Numbered from the stretch's first letter, positions 35,547 through 45,421 are shown. The stretch: DNA of 64,000 bases from an uncultured bacterium (GCA_937960795.1 CALGPA010000002.1:30377-94376); one strand, 5' to 3'. Translations and numbers: made by a program. The notes: generated by a model not told the origin, from the letters alone.

Positions 35547-38500
35547 ATGAAATCAAGTATTCTAAGCATTCTTATGCTGTTTGCGACAGCAATCCTTTTT
35601 GCAGGGGTCAGCCATACCTACTTGCTGAATAATCCTCAGATAACGAACAGTGAGCATGGGCTTGTAATCAAGCTGGATGGTGCCAACAGTTTTTCGGAGC
35701 CCGGAGAGCCTGACCTGCCCTGGTTTGGCTTCAAGATTCTATTGCCAAGTGGCATGGAAGCTGAGGATCTCACGATCAAGCGTTTTGGTGAGATCCGGAT
35801 CTCTTTGGACGACATAGTGATGCCCACACAGCGGCAGTATCCTCTATCATACAAAGGACAGCTATCCTTCGATAGCCCAAGAGCGGATATCTACGATTCA
35901 TTTGACGCATATCCCGCTAAGATATCAAAGGGTCTCAGCACCCATTTCCTCAGCGGACATCCAATAGCTTTTGGTGCAGTTTCTCCCTTTGAGTATCGTC
36001 CCCAAGATAATGAGCTTGTTTTTTACAGTGGGCTGGAAGTCACTGTCAATTATAGATCAGGCATTCGCGCGCAGGAAGCCACTCGCCTCTTGAAGCAGGA
36101 TTCCTTCGTAGCTCGCAGATTGAACCAAAGCGTAGACAACCTGCAGGATATTCCTGCATATCAATATATGCAAAACGATGGTTATGAATATCTGATGATC
36201 GTCGAAGAAAGCAAGATCCCCATCTGGGAGACTCTTGCGGATCTGTATGAAGGTCGAGGCATTTCTGTGTCGATCAAAAGTGTAAGTCAGATCACCGCAA
36301 GTCAGACCGGACAGGATGAACAGGAGAAGATCCGCAACTATATCATTGCTGCCTATGAGTCTAACCCGCTTCGTTATGTTCTTCTGGGCGGTGATGTGGA
36401 TGTGATCCCTCATCGTGGTTTTTATGTGAGCATGGGCTATGGGGGAGAGACCGACGATGACATCCCCGCCGACATGTATTATTCTTGTTTGGATGGAAAC
36501 TGGAATTATGACGGAGATGAATATTGGGGAGAACCTCAAGAAGCCGATTTGGTTCCCGAGCTTGCTATCGGGCGTATTTGCTACAACAGCGATGAGGAGA
36601 TCATAAATCAGATAAACAAGATATTCATGTATCAAGTTGCACCGGTGGAGGATCATGTCAAGTCCGTAGATTTCATCGGAGAATGGCTTTGGGACGGCCC
36701 CACCTGGGGTGGCGACTATATGGACGAAATGATTGGCGGATCTAGCATGCATGGTTACACGACTGCGGGAGTTCCGACTGATTGGGATATCACCACGCTC
36801 TATGATAGGACCAACGGCTATTCTGATTCATGGGGACCCACCCAAGTCAGACCGATCCTCTCCGCGGGAGCAAACCTAGTCAATCATCTGGGACACTCTG
36901 CCACGACCTACAATATGCGTCTTTCGAATAACCAAGTGACCCAGACGTCCATAACAAATGATGGCGTAACCGGTAATTATTCCATATACTTCACTCAGGG
37001 CTGCTATGCCGGCAGTTTTGACAATCGGGGCACCAATCCCAATTCCTATGGTGCTGATAGCATCACAGAGAGGTTCACCGCTCTTCCCACTTCTGCGGCC
37101 GGCATGATCTCCCATTCCAGATATGGTTGGGGCGTCCAAGGCTCAACTAATGGCGCATCTCAATACTTCCACCGCGAATACATCGATGCTCTTTTTGGTG
37201 AGAACATCTACGAGCTGGGATATGCATTGGTGGACTCAAAGATAGACAACATACCCTTCATAACAGGCAGTGCCGTGATGCATTGGGTCACATATGAGAC
37301 CAATCTTTTTGGCTGTCCTGTCACAAATGTCTGGACTGATACTCCGCAAGATCTCTCAGCTCAATTGCCCGGCACTTGGTTGGTGGGCTTGAATCAATAC
37401 ACTATCCAGACAAATGCAGCTGATGCACAGCTGAAGATCAAGCGTCAAAATGAGATCATCCATGAAGCTTATGCAGATGAGAGCGGGATCATCAATGTCA
37501 ATCTTGATGAAGGTCTTATCCCGGGAAGCTACACCGTCTACATCAATGCGGCAAATCACTATCCGATTAGTCAAGAGATCTCTGTTACAGCGGCTGAGAT
37601 GCCCTATTTGATCTGTGAAGATATCTCCGTGATTGACAACGATGGTATCTTCCACACCGGAGAAGAGCTGCAGCTTTCATTCAGGATAGCAAATCTTGGT
37701 ATGATCGATCATGAAGGACAGGCAGAGATTAGCCTTGAAAGCCAATCCCCCAATATCGAGATCTTGGAGGGAACATATTCCTTTGAGAGTGTAAATGCGG
37801 GTGAAAGCCTTGATGTCGAATCAGCTTTTGAGGTCGCCATAGTAGGTACCTTTGAAGACCAGACAATAGCAAGTCTCACATTCACGATCAATTTTGGGGA
37901 TTACGAGACTGAGACCTTTCATCGGATCATTCTTTCTGCTCCGGTTCTGGATCTGGTTTCCTATACGGTGCAATCCGAAGACATATATCTGATGCCGGGG
38001 GGAGAGGCTCAGATCAGCTTTAGCATTCAAAACAATGGTCATGGGACTGCATTTAGTCCTTCTATCATGTTCTTCACCAATGATAGCTCTGTCAATACCA
38101 GTGTTTTTGAACTCCCACTTCCCATAATTGGCGCTGATTCATCAATTGAGATGTCTGATGCATTTTACATTACAGTCTCAGAGAACCTTGAGCTGGGCTC
38201 CACTGTGGGCGTAAACTACATGCTCACTGCTGAAAACGGATCTGCCACGGATGGAACTTTTGTGATCCATATCGGCATGATAAACTATGGTTTTGAGGAA
38301 GACGAGCAAGGGTGGATCAGCGAATCGCTCAATCAAGGCTTCATCAATCAATGGCATCGCAGCTCACATCGCAATGTGACGCCGGGCGGGTCATACTCAA
38401 TGAAGTTTGGCGGACAGGGATCTGCTCAATATGCTTCCGGTGCTTATGGCGCTTTGGTTTCTCCCGAGATGTATTTGGCTCCAAACAGCGTGCTCAAATT

Positions 38501-39128
38501 TTGGCACTGGATGGACGCTGAGATCCACGAGAACCAATCTCAAGCATGGGATGGAGGCAATCTGCAGATGTCAATCGATGGTGGTCAGTGGTTCTTGATT
38601 GAGCCCACGGGTTCCTATCCTTGCACGATATACAGCAATCCTGCTTCCCCGTTTAGCGCAGGAACACCCGTATATTCAGGAAGCTTCGGCTGGACAGAAG
38701 CCAGCTTTGAATTGGGAGCACACACCGGGCAAGCGAGATTCCGTTTTGTCTTTGGCAGTGATGGTTACGTGACCGGTGAAGGATGGTATATTGACGATCT
38801 TCGTCTGGAATCCGATACCGTATCTATTTCTGATCTATTAACACCCGTGCCGGTTTTGACACTTGCTCAAAACTATCCCAATCCATTCAATCCCAATACC
38901 ACTATCAGCTTTGTCTTACCTTCCCGCCAGCAAGCCAGACTCAGTATCTTCAATCTCAAAGGACAGCTTGTTCGCACTTTGGTCGATGCCAAATTGGAAG
39001 CAGGGCAAAACACCTTTACTTGGGATGGCAAAGACGCTCGCGGCAAAACTGTGGCTTCCGGAGTATATAGCTATCGATTAAGCACCGAGACCGGACATCT
39101 AATAAAGAAAATGATACTAATGAAATGA
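35547..39128 (+). CDS. Secreted C25 (gingipain-like) cysteine protease with C-terminal sorting-type module
   Basis: 1193 residues from ATG 35547 (TAGGTGGA upstream; the signal peptide KSSILSILMLFATAILFAG begins at once, unlike at the upstream in-frame ATG 35478). Propeptide-like region to about 200; peptidase C25 domain about 205-600 with the likely catalytic pair His 450 (NHLGHSATTYN) and Cys 486 (FTQGCYAGSFDN); carboxypeptidase-like and CARDB-like beta domains (600-910); a MAM/jelly-roll-like domain (about 915-1110); and a FlgD-like Ig C-terminus starting NYPNPFNPNTTISFVL and ending SYRLSTETGHLIKKMIL. That tail is a cell-surface/secretion signature in FCB bacteria. Its stop overlaps the sirtuin start (ATGA). 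Confidence 0.88.
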   Translation: MKSSILSILMLFATAILFAGVSHTYLLNNPQITNSEHGLVIKLDGANSFSEPGEPDLPWFGFKILLPSGMEAEDLTIKRFGEIRISLDDIVMPTQRQYPLSYKGQLSFDSPRADIYDSFDAYPAKISKGLSTHFLSGHPIAFGAVSPFEYRPQDNELVFYSGLEVTVNYRSGIRAQEATRLLKQDSFVARRLNQSVDNLQDIPAYQYMQNDGYEYLMIVEESKIPIWETLADLYEGRGISVSIKSVSQITASQTGQDEQEKIRNYIIAAYESNPLRYVLLGGDVDVIPHRGFYVSMGYGGETDDDIPADMYYSCLDGNWNYDGDEYWGEPQEADLVPELAIGRICYNSDEEIINQINKIFMYQVAPVEDHVKSVDFIGEWLWDGPTWGGDYMDEMIGGSSMHGYTTAGVPTDWDITTLYDRTNGYSDSWGPTQVRPILSAGANLVNHLGHSATTYNMRLSNNQVTQTSITNDGVTGNYSIYFTQGCYAGSFDNRGTNPNSYGADSITERFTALPTSAAGMISHSRYGWGVQGSTNGASQYFHREYIDALFGENIYELGYALVDSKIDNIPFITGSAVMHWVTYETNLFGCPVTNVWTDTPQDLSAQLPGTWLVGLNQYTIQTNAADAQLKIKRQNEIIHEAYADESGIINVNLDEGLIPGSYTVYINAANHYPISQEISVTAAEMPYLICEDISVIDNDGIFHTGEELQLSFRIANLGMIDHEGQAEISLESQSPNIEILEGTYSFESVNAGESLDVESAFEVAIVGTFEDQTIASLTFTINFGDYETETFHRIILSAPVLDLVSYTVQSEDIYLMPGGEAQISFSIQNNGHGTAFSPSIMFFTNDSSVNTSVFELPLPIIGADSSIEMSDAFYITVSENLELGSTVGVNYMLTAENGSATDGTFVIHIGMINYGFEEDEQGWISESLNQGFINQWHRSSHRNVTPGGSYSMKFGGQGSAQYASGAYGALVSPEMYLAPNSVLKFWHWMDAEIHENQSQAWDGGNLQMSIDGGQWFLIEPTGSYPCTIYSNPASPFSAGTPVYSGSFGWTEASFELGAHTGQARFRFVFGSDGYVTGEGWYIDDLRLESDTVSISDLLTPVPVLTLAQNYPNPFNPNTTISFVLPSRQQARLSIFNLKGQLVRTLVDAKLEAGQNTFTWDGKDARGKTVASGVYSYRLSTETGHLIKKMILMK

Positions 39129-39829
39129 CGAAATACCTAGTTATGACGGGAGCCGGAATCAGTGCAGAATCCGGCATCCGCACTTTTAGAGACACCGGTG
39201 GTCTCTGGGAAGAACACAGCGTCGAGCAGGTGGCAAGCCCAGAAGGCTTTGCCGCAAACCCTAAGCTTGTTTGGGACTTTTATAAAAAGCGATATGAACA
39301 CAGCTTGGAATCAGAGCCCAATCCCGCGCACATTGCCTTAAAAAAGATGGAAGATTCCTTAGGAGATAGGTTTAATCTGATCACCCAGAATGTCGATGGC
39401 ATCCACCGCAAGGCGGGGAACAAGCGTCTTTTGGAGATGCATGGCAGCTTGGACAGATGCTATTGCACTTCCTGCCGCAGCTACTATCGGATGGAGGATA
39501 TCGAGCTCAATGTCGATCTGCCAAAATGCACTTTTTGCAAAGCAGTGCTAAGACCGGACATTGTCTGGTTTGGCGAAGTGCCTTATTATCTCTATGAGAT
39601 AGAAGAGATGCTGAAGAATTGTGATGTGTTCATGATCGTCGGAACCAGCGGTACTGTATACCCCGCAGCGGGTTTTGTGATGACAGCAAGGCTCTTTGGA
39701 GCCAGAACAGTTGCGATCAACCTAGAGCATCCGGACAACCTGAGCTTCATCGATGAATTTCATCAAGGTAGAGCAGGTGAGATCCTTCCTTCTTTGATAG
39801 ACAAGATCTTAGGAGAACAAAATGGATGA
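39125..39829 (+). CDS. cobB: NAD-dependent protein deacylase (sirtuin, class III type)
   Basis: 234 residues. Sir2 motifs in order: TGAGISAESGIRTFR (NAD site), ITQNVDGIHRKAG, catalytic His 106 in LEMHGSL, a zinc site with CTSC and CTFC pairs, and VGTSGTVYPAAGF. Tyr 53 and Arg 56 in DFYKKR match the YxxR pair of CobB/SIRT5-type enzymes, which remove succinyl as well as acetyl groups from lysine. It overlaps the protease gene by four bases and the cyclase gene by eight, so the three are translated together. Confidence 0.94.
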   Translation: MTKYLVMTGAGISAESGIRTFRDTGGLWEEHSVEQVASPEGFAANPKLVWDFYKKRYEHSLESEPNPAHIALKKMEDSLGDRFNLITQNVDGIHRKAGNKRLLEMHGSLDRCYCTSCRSYYRMEDIELNVDLPKCTFCKAVLRPDIVWFGEVPYYLYEIEEMLKNCDVFMIVGTSGTVYPAAGFVMTARLFGARTVAINLEHPDNLSFIDEFHQGRAGEILPSLIDKILGEQNG

Positions 39830-42623
39830 GTTATTTTTTGGTCCCGACTTCCTCAGTGAAGAAGATGCCGCCCCGAAGCTGAGCCTCAAAGAGGGAGAAC
39901 TGCGCGAAGTATCCGTGCTCTTTGCTGATATAAAGGGCTTTACCAAGATCTCGAATCTTTTCGAACCGGAAGTAATCCATGGCAAGATGGATGAGATCAT
40001 GAAGATCTTTAGCAGATGCATCAATTTCTACGGCGGCTTTGTAGACAAATACATCGGCGATGGCATCATGGCTCTCTTCGGAGCCAAACAAGCCACCGAA
40101 CAAGATACACAAAGAGCTATTTTGGCTGCCATTAAGATGCAAGAACAGCTCAGGCTTTACAACAAGCTGCTCAATCGTGAACCCGGCTTTGAGTACTTGG
40201 AGCTAGGCTTGCGAATCGGGATCAATACAGGGCTGGTTTCGGTCGGAAAGGTTGGAGAATCTCGAGAAGGTGATTTCACAGTCTACGGCCCGCAGGTGAA
40301 TCTTGCCAGTCGCATGGAGAGCAATGCTCCGGTCAATCGGATCATGCTTCCCGCATCCACCATGCATCTCGTTGAGAATGTATTTGACTTTGAGAGTCAG
40401 GGTCCCGTCTTGGTCAAAGGCATGGAAGATCCCATCGATTGTTGGTTGGTATTAGGGCAGAAGACACAGCAAAGACAGAGCTTTAAAACGGCGTTTATCG
40501 GCAGAGAAAGTGAGATGGAATTGCTAGCGCAGAGCTTTCAACAATCACATCAGACACTGCAAATCCTTGGCCTCAAAGGTGACGCCGGACTTGGCAAAAG
40601 CCGCTTAGTTCAAGAATTCTGTAGTCAAAATCCCAAAGCAATGGTATTGACGGGAACTTGCTCCTCAATCAGTCCCAGCCCTCTAAACCTCTTCGCGCAG
40701 ATCTTCGAGAAGCATTTTGGAATCCGTCACAACGATCCCGCGCAAACCAGGAAGCTCGCTCTAGAGAAAGGCATTCATGAACTTGCTAAGAGATCCGAGA
40801 TGAATGCTGATGAAATCATCGACGCAGTTCCCATGATTGGCTTGATCATGGAAATTAAATACGATGATCCCCGCATCAAGCAGAAAGGGAAAGATCTTCT
40901 GGATCACCTTTTAAGAGCTGTTGATAGCGTGTTTATGGCGATCATATCCGCTTCCAAAGATGAGAATGACGGCATTATCCTGATCTTGGATGACATCCAC
41001 CTTGTAGATGATGCCAGCGCCCAGGCTCTGGGCTTTCTCTTGGATCGCTTTGATGCTAAGGCGCTTGGGATCTTGATCATTGCTCTATATCGCTTGGATC
41101 ACGAGATCTTAGATGCAATCACCGGACACAAGTCTTTCACCGAGATCGAGATCTTGCCATTTAGCCCAGAAAAGATAGACGAACTGGTCATGCTCTACAC
41201 CAAAGACATGGATCTCTCTAAAGAGACTCTCAAACTGGTGCGGGAGCTTTCCAACGGCAACCCTTTTTTCCTCGAAGAATGGTGCAATTTTATCGCCAAG
41301 CTTCCTAAAACAGACATGGATGAATATCCGGTTCCGGGAAATCTCCATGCCCTGATCTTATCCCGGTTGGACAAATTGCCTGAAGATCTTAGGCTCTTGC
41401 TACACAAAGCTGCAGTGATCGGTCACGAATTCTTTGTAGAGATTCTACGTGAGGTAGAGCAAAGACTGGATGATCCCACAAATCTCGAAACCACTCTGCA
41501 TGATCTCGAAGAACACTCTCTGATCATGCGCATGCTGGGCTTTGACTTTTCCACATATTTCTTCAAACATGTAACCACTCGTGAGGTGGCATATCAGACC
41601 CTGCTTCAGCAAAATCGCAAACTCCTTCACCACTTAACCGCTGAATCCATAGAAACCCTTTTTGCCGATCGCTTGGATGATTTTTGCTTTGTGCTTTCGG
41701 ATCACTTTCTCAAGGCGGAGATGCCTCAGCGGGCTTTGCCTTATCTTCAGCAGTCAGTTGAGATGGCCATCAAGGTTTATGACCATTCTTCAGCGCTGAG
41801 GCTGGGTAGAGAGCTTCTCAAACATCTGCAGGATGATGCCCAAAAAGCCGATTTGTATATCAAGTTGGCAGAGATTCTGTGGGTGATCGGAAGATGGGAT
41901 GATGCTGCAGATTTTGTAGACCACGCCGAATCACTGAGTTCTGATGAATCTGAGCTCATCTGCGAAGTGCATCGCGCTCGTGGAGTAGCCGCTTTCTACA
42001 TGGGAGATTTTGATAAAGCTCTTCGCGAGTTTCAAGCGGGCTACTCGCAAGCTAAGAGCATCAAGGATGATCTGAGCCTGTGCACAGCTCTGAACAATCT
42101 TGGCATCTGGCACCAACATCATCAGCTCTATGATCAAGCTATCGAATACCACAATGAGGGACTAGCTCTGTCTCAAAGACTCAATGAGGCGCAGAAACAA
42201 GCCAAGACTCACTCAAATCTAGGGCTGATCTATCTTGAGAAAGAAGAGCTTGAGAAGGCTTTGGAAGCATTTGGTCTCAGCCTCAAGATCAGTCGGGAGC
42301 AGCGCTTGATGCGAGACGAGTCGATCGCCCTAGGAAACCTCGGTTGGGCATATCTTATTGCCCAAAGATACGATGAAGCCTACTCTTGGCTGGAAATGAA
42401 GCTGGAGCTTGCCACAAAGATGAATGACAAAATGGAGATGATCAAGGCATATGGGAATCTTGGTAACTTGGCTTTTGAAACAGAAGACTATCCTAAAGCC
42501 TTAGAACTGTATGAGCAGAGCCTTCTTCTAAAAGAAAAGCTGGGAAACAAGCAGGAGATCGAAAACAGCAAAAAGATGATAGAGATTACCCAGAAGAAGA
42601 TCTCCGAGATGGCAAACGGCTAG
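39822..42623 (+). CDS. Class III adenylate cyclase fused to AAA ATPase and TPR repeats
   Basis: 933 residues. Cyclase domain (about 28-210): metal aspartates 36 (FADIKGFT) and 80 (KYIGDGIMALF), substrate-specifying Lys 76 and Thr 153, and transition-state Asn 160 and Arg 164 (VNLASRME). The Lys/Thr pair predicts ATP rather than GTP as substrate. Next an STAND/AAA-type ATPase (about 225-600) with P-loop GDAGLGKS (253-260) and ILDDIHLVDD, then TPR-like helical repeats (about 640-930, for example ALNNLGIWHQHHQLYDQAIEYH). Likely a cytosolic cAMP-producing switch gated by ligand or protein binding at the TPRs. No cAMP receptor is seen nearby. Confidence 0.92.
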   Translation: MDELFFGPDFLSEEDAAPKLSLKEGELREVSVLFADIKGFTKISNLFEPEVIHGKMDEIMKIFSRCINFYGGFVDKYIGDGIMALFGAKQATEQDTQRAILAAIKMQEQLRLYNKLLNREPGFEYLELGLRIGINTGLVSVGKVGESREGDFTVYGPQVNLASRMESNAPVNRIMLPASTMHLVENVFDFESQGPVLVKGMEDPIDCWLVLGQKTQQRQSFKTAFIGRESEMELLAQSFQQSHQTLQILGLKGDAGLGKSRLVQEFCSQNPKAMVLTGTCSSISPSPLNLFAQIFEKHFGIRHNDPAQTRKLALEKGIHELAKRSEMNADEIIDAVPMIGLIMEIKYDDPRIKQKGKDLLDHLLRAVDSVFMAIISASKDENDGIILILDDIHLVDDASAQALGFLLDRFDAKALGILIIALYRLDHEILDAITGHKSFTEIEILPFSPEKIDELVMLYTKDMDLSKETLKLVRELSNGNPFFLEEWCNFIAKLPKTDMDEYPVPGNLHALILSRLDKLPEDLRLLLHKAAVIGHEFFVEILREVEQRLDDPTNLETTLHDLEEHSLIMRMLGFDFSTYFFKHVTTREVAYQTLLQQNRKLLHHLTAESIETLFADRLDDFCFVLSDHFLKAEMPQRALPYLQQSVEMAIKVYDHSSALRLGRELLKHLQDDAQKADLYIKLAEILWVIGRWDDAADFVDHAESLSSDESELICEVHRARGVAAFYMGDFDKALREFQAGYSQAKSIKDDLSLCTALNNLGIWHQHHQLYDQAIEYHNEGLALSQRLNEAQKQAKTHSNLGLIYLEKEELEKALEAFGLSLKISREQRLMRDESIALGNLGWAYLIAQRYDEAYSWLEMKLELATKMNDKMEMIKAYGNLGNLAFETEDYPKALELYEQSLLLKEKLGNKQEIENSKKMIEITQKKISEMANG

Positions 42624-42625
42624 AG

Positions 42626-43504
42626 CTAGCTTTTCTGAAAAACGTTTGAAAGCACTATCAGAAGAAGCCCGACTATCGTGGCAGGGTGGATTGGCTCTTT
42701 TAGAATCGTGAATATAAACAGCATCGACACAAAAGGAGTCAGGAAGATCAAGTTTGAGATCTTGGCGGTGTTTTCTGTGAGCTGAAGCGCCTTTAGCCAC
42801 AAAAGAAAGGTGAGCCCCATCTCAAAGATGCCGACCCAGACACTGCCCAAAAGGCCGTAGCTAAAAGCCGCGCTTTTTTCAAGGATGCTGACTTGAAAGG
42901 CAAAGACACTCATTGTAATCAGCATGAATCCCACAAGAAAGTTGTAAAAGAGCTTAACGGGATTTGGACGCTTGTCCTTCATGCTCAGGATCCAATATGC
43001 GGCCCATATAAATGAGGACCCCAAAGCAAGGCCGGTGCCCAAGATGTCGTCAAACTGCATAGCCAGCAGCTGTCCCTTGCTGGAGATTATCACTACTCCA
43101 AAAAGGCTGACAGTGAGCGCCAGCAGATCCTTAAGCCTCAATCTCTCCCTTAAGAACAACACTGAAAACAAGGATAAGATGATCGCCCAAGTATAGTTTA
43201 GAGCCTGAGCTTCTTGGGCACGAAGTCTGTCATATGCCACAAAAAGTACCAAGTAGTACAAAAAAGGATTCAGAAAGCCGGCGAAAAGCGATTGCCGTAA
43301 ATTGCGCAGGAAATTGGCGAGGAAGCCGGGACCCGACATGAGGTTGTAGGTACCCAAAAATAGTGTGGCCACAAATGATGAAATCAAAAGCAAGCCCATT
43401 GGGCTGAGCTGATTCAGACTTACCTTGAAGGCGGTGGACACAGTGCTCCAGAATAGAATCGCCAATGCCGCGAAGAGATAGCTTTGCCTTTGATTTATAG
43501 TCAT
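42626..43504 (-). CDS. EamA/DMT family transporter
   Basis: 292 residues from ATG 43504 (TINQRQSYLFAALAILFWS), which begins directly in the first membrane helix; the longer frame to 43696 would run back through the terminator of the upstream gene. Ten hydrophobic segments in two EamA halves (the first with STAFKVSLNQLSPMGLL; the second with GTGLALGSSFIWAAYWILS). Drug/metabolite transporters move small metabolites or amino acids; substrate unknown. No good ribosome site is seen, and only about nine bases separate the terminator T-run from the start. It converges with the cyclase gene, two bases apart. Confidence 0.82.
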   Translation of the reverse strand: MTINQRQSYLFAALAILFWSTVSTAFKVSLNQLSPMGLLLISSFVATLFLGTYNLMSGPGFLANFLRNLRQSLFAGFLNPFLYYLVLFVAYDRLRAQEAQALNYTWAIILSLFSVLFLRERLRLKDLLALTVSLFGVVIISSKGQLLAMQFDDILGTGLALGSSFIWAAYWILSMKDKRPNPVKLFYNFLVGFMLITMSVFAFQVSILEKSAAFSYGLLGSVWVGIFEMGLTFLLWLKALQLTENTAKISNLIFLTPFVSMLFIFTILKEPIHPATIVGLLLIVLSNVFQKS

Positions 43505-43512
43505 CAAAACAT

Positions 43513-43540
43513 AAAAAAGGGGTGGAGAACAATCCACCCC
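43513..43540 (-). terminator. Rho-independent terminator of the TPR lipoprotein gene
   Basis: Minus strand GGGGTGGA / TCCACCCC, 8-bp perfect stem with 6-base loop, followed by six T, 20 bases beyond the stop codon. Confidence 0.9.
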
Positions 43541-43559
43541 ATAGTATTTTATGAAAGTA

Positions 43560-44657
43560 TTATTGGTTACGCATGGATTGAAGAATTCTGGAATAAGTAT
43601 TCCGAAGAGCTTCATTCTCTGTCTGTGAAGCGCCCAAGATGATAAACTGCACGGCGTCTTCACTGCTGTTGTCCCATTGATACCATCTTTGAGCATAGGT
43701 GATCAGCTTGTCATAGTCTTCCATCTCATAGAGAATTCTGGCGATCTCGACAAAATCTGCGTCTATACTGCGTTGGTCTATCAGACGCTCAAGATAGCTG
43801 ACAGTGAGCTCATTATCACCCTGCATATAGGCGATATCTTTGGCATTTTGAAGGATATCGATATTTCCGGGATCCAGAGACAACGCCTGCTCGGTCACCT
43901 CTAGAGCTTTCTCAAAATCTTCTATCTCATAGTACACATAGGAAAGATTCAGAAGGTTATCCAAGTTTGCGGGAGCGAGCTCACGAGCTTTTGCAAAATA
44001 TGTGGCTGCTTCTTCAAAATCGTCTTGGTTAAAATAAAACGCGCCGGTCTCTAAGATATAATCCAAGTTGTCAGGATCTTGCTCCAAAAGAGCAAGCAGA
44101 ATCTCTTCGGCTTTTTCATTATCTTCCAGCTCTTTTTGGTAGATGTCTTTCAGGCGGATCATCGGCTCATATCTTTCAGGTTGAAGATCGTGAGCAAGCT
44201 CAAAGATCTCAAGAGCTTCTTGGGTATCTCCAGCTTCCAAAGCAGCATCACCGGCACGATAAATGCGAGTCCATGCGCCTTCACGACGACGTGTCATATC
44301 CCTGATATCTAGTCTTTCGTCAGCAGTCAGGTTTTCAAAAGTAGCATACACATCCAAGGCTTGGGTATAGAGATTGAATGCTTCAGAATTGAACTCGACA
44401 GAACGAGCCGGCATCTGTTCCGCTTTGTAAAGATTGATGTCTGCCATGCGACGAAGTGACAAGGCATGATCAGGATGCTCTTCCAGTACCAAAAGATAAA
44501 AATCTTCGGCTCTCTCAACATTTTGCTGAGCATAATAAACGCCGGCTGTCTTTGCATTTACATTGGCTTGGGGGCTAAGTCTCTGTCTAGGTCTGAATGC
44601 GCTACAGGCTCCCAATCCAAAAGCTAGGGCTACTATCAAGATAATGAGTTTTCTCAT
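43560..44657 (-). CDS. TPR-repeat lipoprotein
   Basis: 365 residues from ATG 44657 (AGGAGTACACAT upstream). Lipoprotein signal RKLIILIVALAFGLGACS, lipobox LGAC. The rest is built of TPR repeats: YYAQQNVERAEDFYLLVLEEHPDHALSL, DAALEAGDTQEALEIFELAHDLQPE, AFYFNQDDFEEAATYFAKARELAP, SYVYYEIEDFEKALEVTEQALSLDPG. A periplasm- or outer-membrane-anchored scaffold is likely; the partner is not shown by context. It is monocistronic with a strong terminator. Confidence 0.88.
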   Translation of the reverse strand: MRKLIILIVALAFGLGACSAFRPRQRLSPQANVNAKTAGVYYAQQNVERAEDFYLLVLEEHPDHALSLRRMADINLYKAEQMPARSVEFNSEAFNLYTQALDVYATFENLTADERLDIRDMTRRREGAWTRIYRAGDAALEAGDTQEALEIFELAHDLQPERYEPMIRLKDIYQKELEDNEKAEEILLALLEQDPDNLDYILETGAFYFNQDDFEEAATYFAKARELAPANLDNLLNLSYVYYEIEDFEKALEVTEQALSLDPGNIDILQNAKDIAYMQGDNELTVSYLERLIDQRSIDADFVEIARILYEMEDYDKLITYAQRWYQWDNSSEDAVQFIILGASQTENEALRNTYSRILQSMRNQ

Positions 44658-45421
44658 ATGTGTACTCCTGTTAATATTCTTCTTTAACAAGGATTATTTC
44701 CTTATGATAAAAGTCAAGCCATTTTTTCTGCAGTTTGATGAAGATTGACTCTCCCTCAGATTCTTGGTTGAGCCCTATGTTCCCGCGGAAAAGCTAAGCA
44801 ACTAGATCGGCTGCATAGATCCTCGACATCACAGCTAGTCTCAATATAGCCCAAATCCAGGCTCCTAAATGCTTGTAAAATATGGCGCGCTCATGCCCCT
44901 CTCACCGCTCGCTCACCGGTCGAGCGTGCAAGGGGTGAGAAGATAAGGACTTACGCGATTCGCCCAAAAAGTGTAAACCAAGCTCAAAAATTGCAGTATA
45001 ATTTGAGATCCGAGAGTAGTGAAGCTTTGTAACAGCTTATCTCGAGCAGCTTGCCCTGTAAAGTGGCTGACGGTTTTTTGTATAGCGATCCTTCCCAAAG
45101 ACCGGCAGATCTGCATGATCTGTTCCTTTGTGGTCAAACGCAAAAAGATGGGAGCTTAACATCGAGAAAACTATGAAAACAAAAATCATCCAATTTGCTG
45201 CGCGAGATAGAGGGTAAGCACGCTGTCCGGTGCCCATCGGCTCTATCAAGCGCAAGGCACAGTGAGACTCATGGCTGAGTTGCTGATCCAACGAAGCTTA
45301 GGCAAAGCCGGATCTGTATCCTGCAAGAATAATTTTGTGCTTGACTGCAGAGGGGGTCTTCTAAAAGATGATCACAAATAAACCTTTAATCAAAGCCAGT
45401 GAGCTTGAAAGGAGAAAGATT
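44658..45421. other. 764-base divergent intergenic region before pyrB
   Basis: It holds family A repeat copy 4 (44862-45010). The remaining ~400 bases before pyrB show no convincing gene, tRNA, pyrR-type attenuator or terminator by eye. Short frames on both strands have no ribosome sites or recognisable products. Confidence 0.6.
44862..45010 (+). repeat. Dispersed repeat family A, copy 4 (long)
   Basis: CTCCTAAATGCTTGTAAAATATGG, CGCGCTCATGCCCCTCTCACCGCTC, GCTCACCGGTCGAGCGTGCAAG, GGGTGAGAAGATAAGGACTTA, CGCGATTCGCCC, then GTGTAAACCAAGCTCAAAAATTGC. It is nearly identical over its full length to copy 3 and is the only copy in a divergent (5'/5') region. Confidence 0.9.

Noticed and set aside
44913..45291. 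Two overlapping minus-strand open frames in the gap before pyrB
   Set aside because: No ribosome sites, no recognisable products, and partly made of repeat family A sequence.
45300..45421. Pyrimidine attenuator or PyrR-binding leader before pyrB
   Set aside because: No terminator/antiterminator pair or PyrR-type loop could be drawn by eye.
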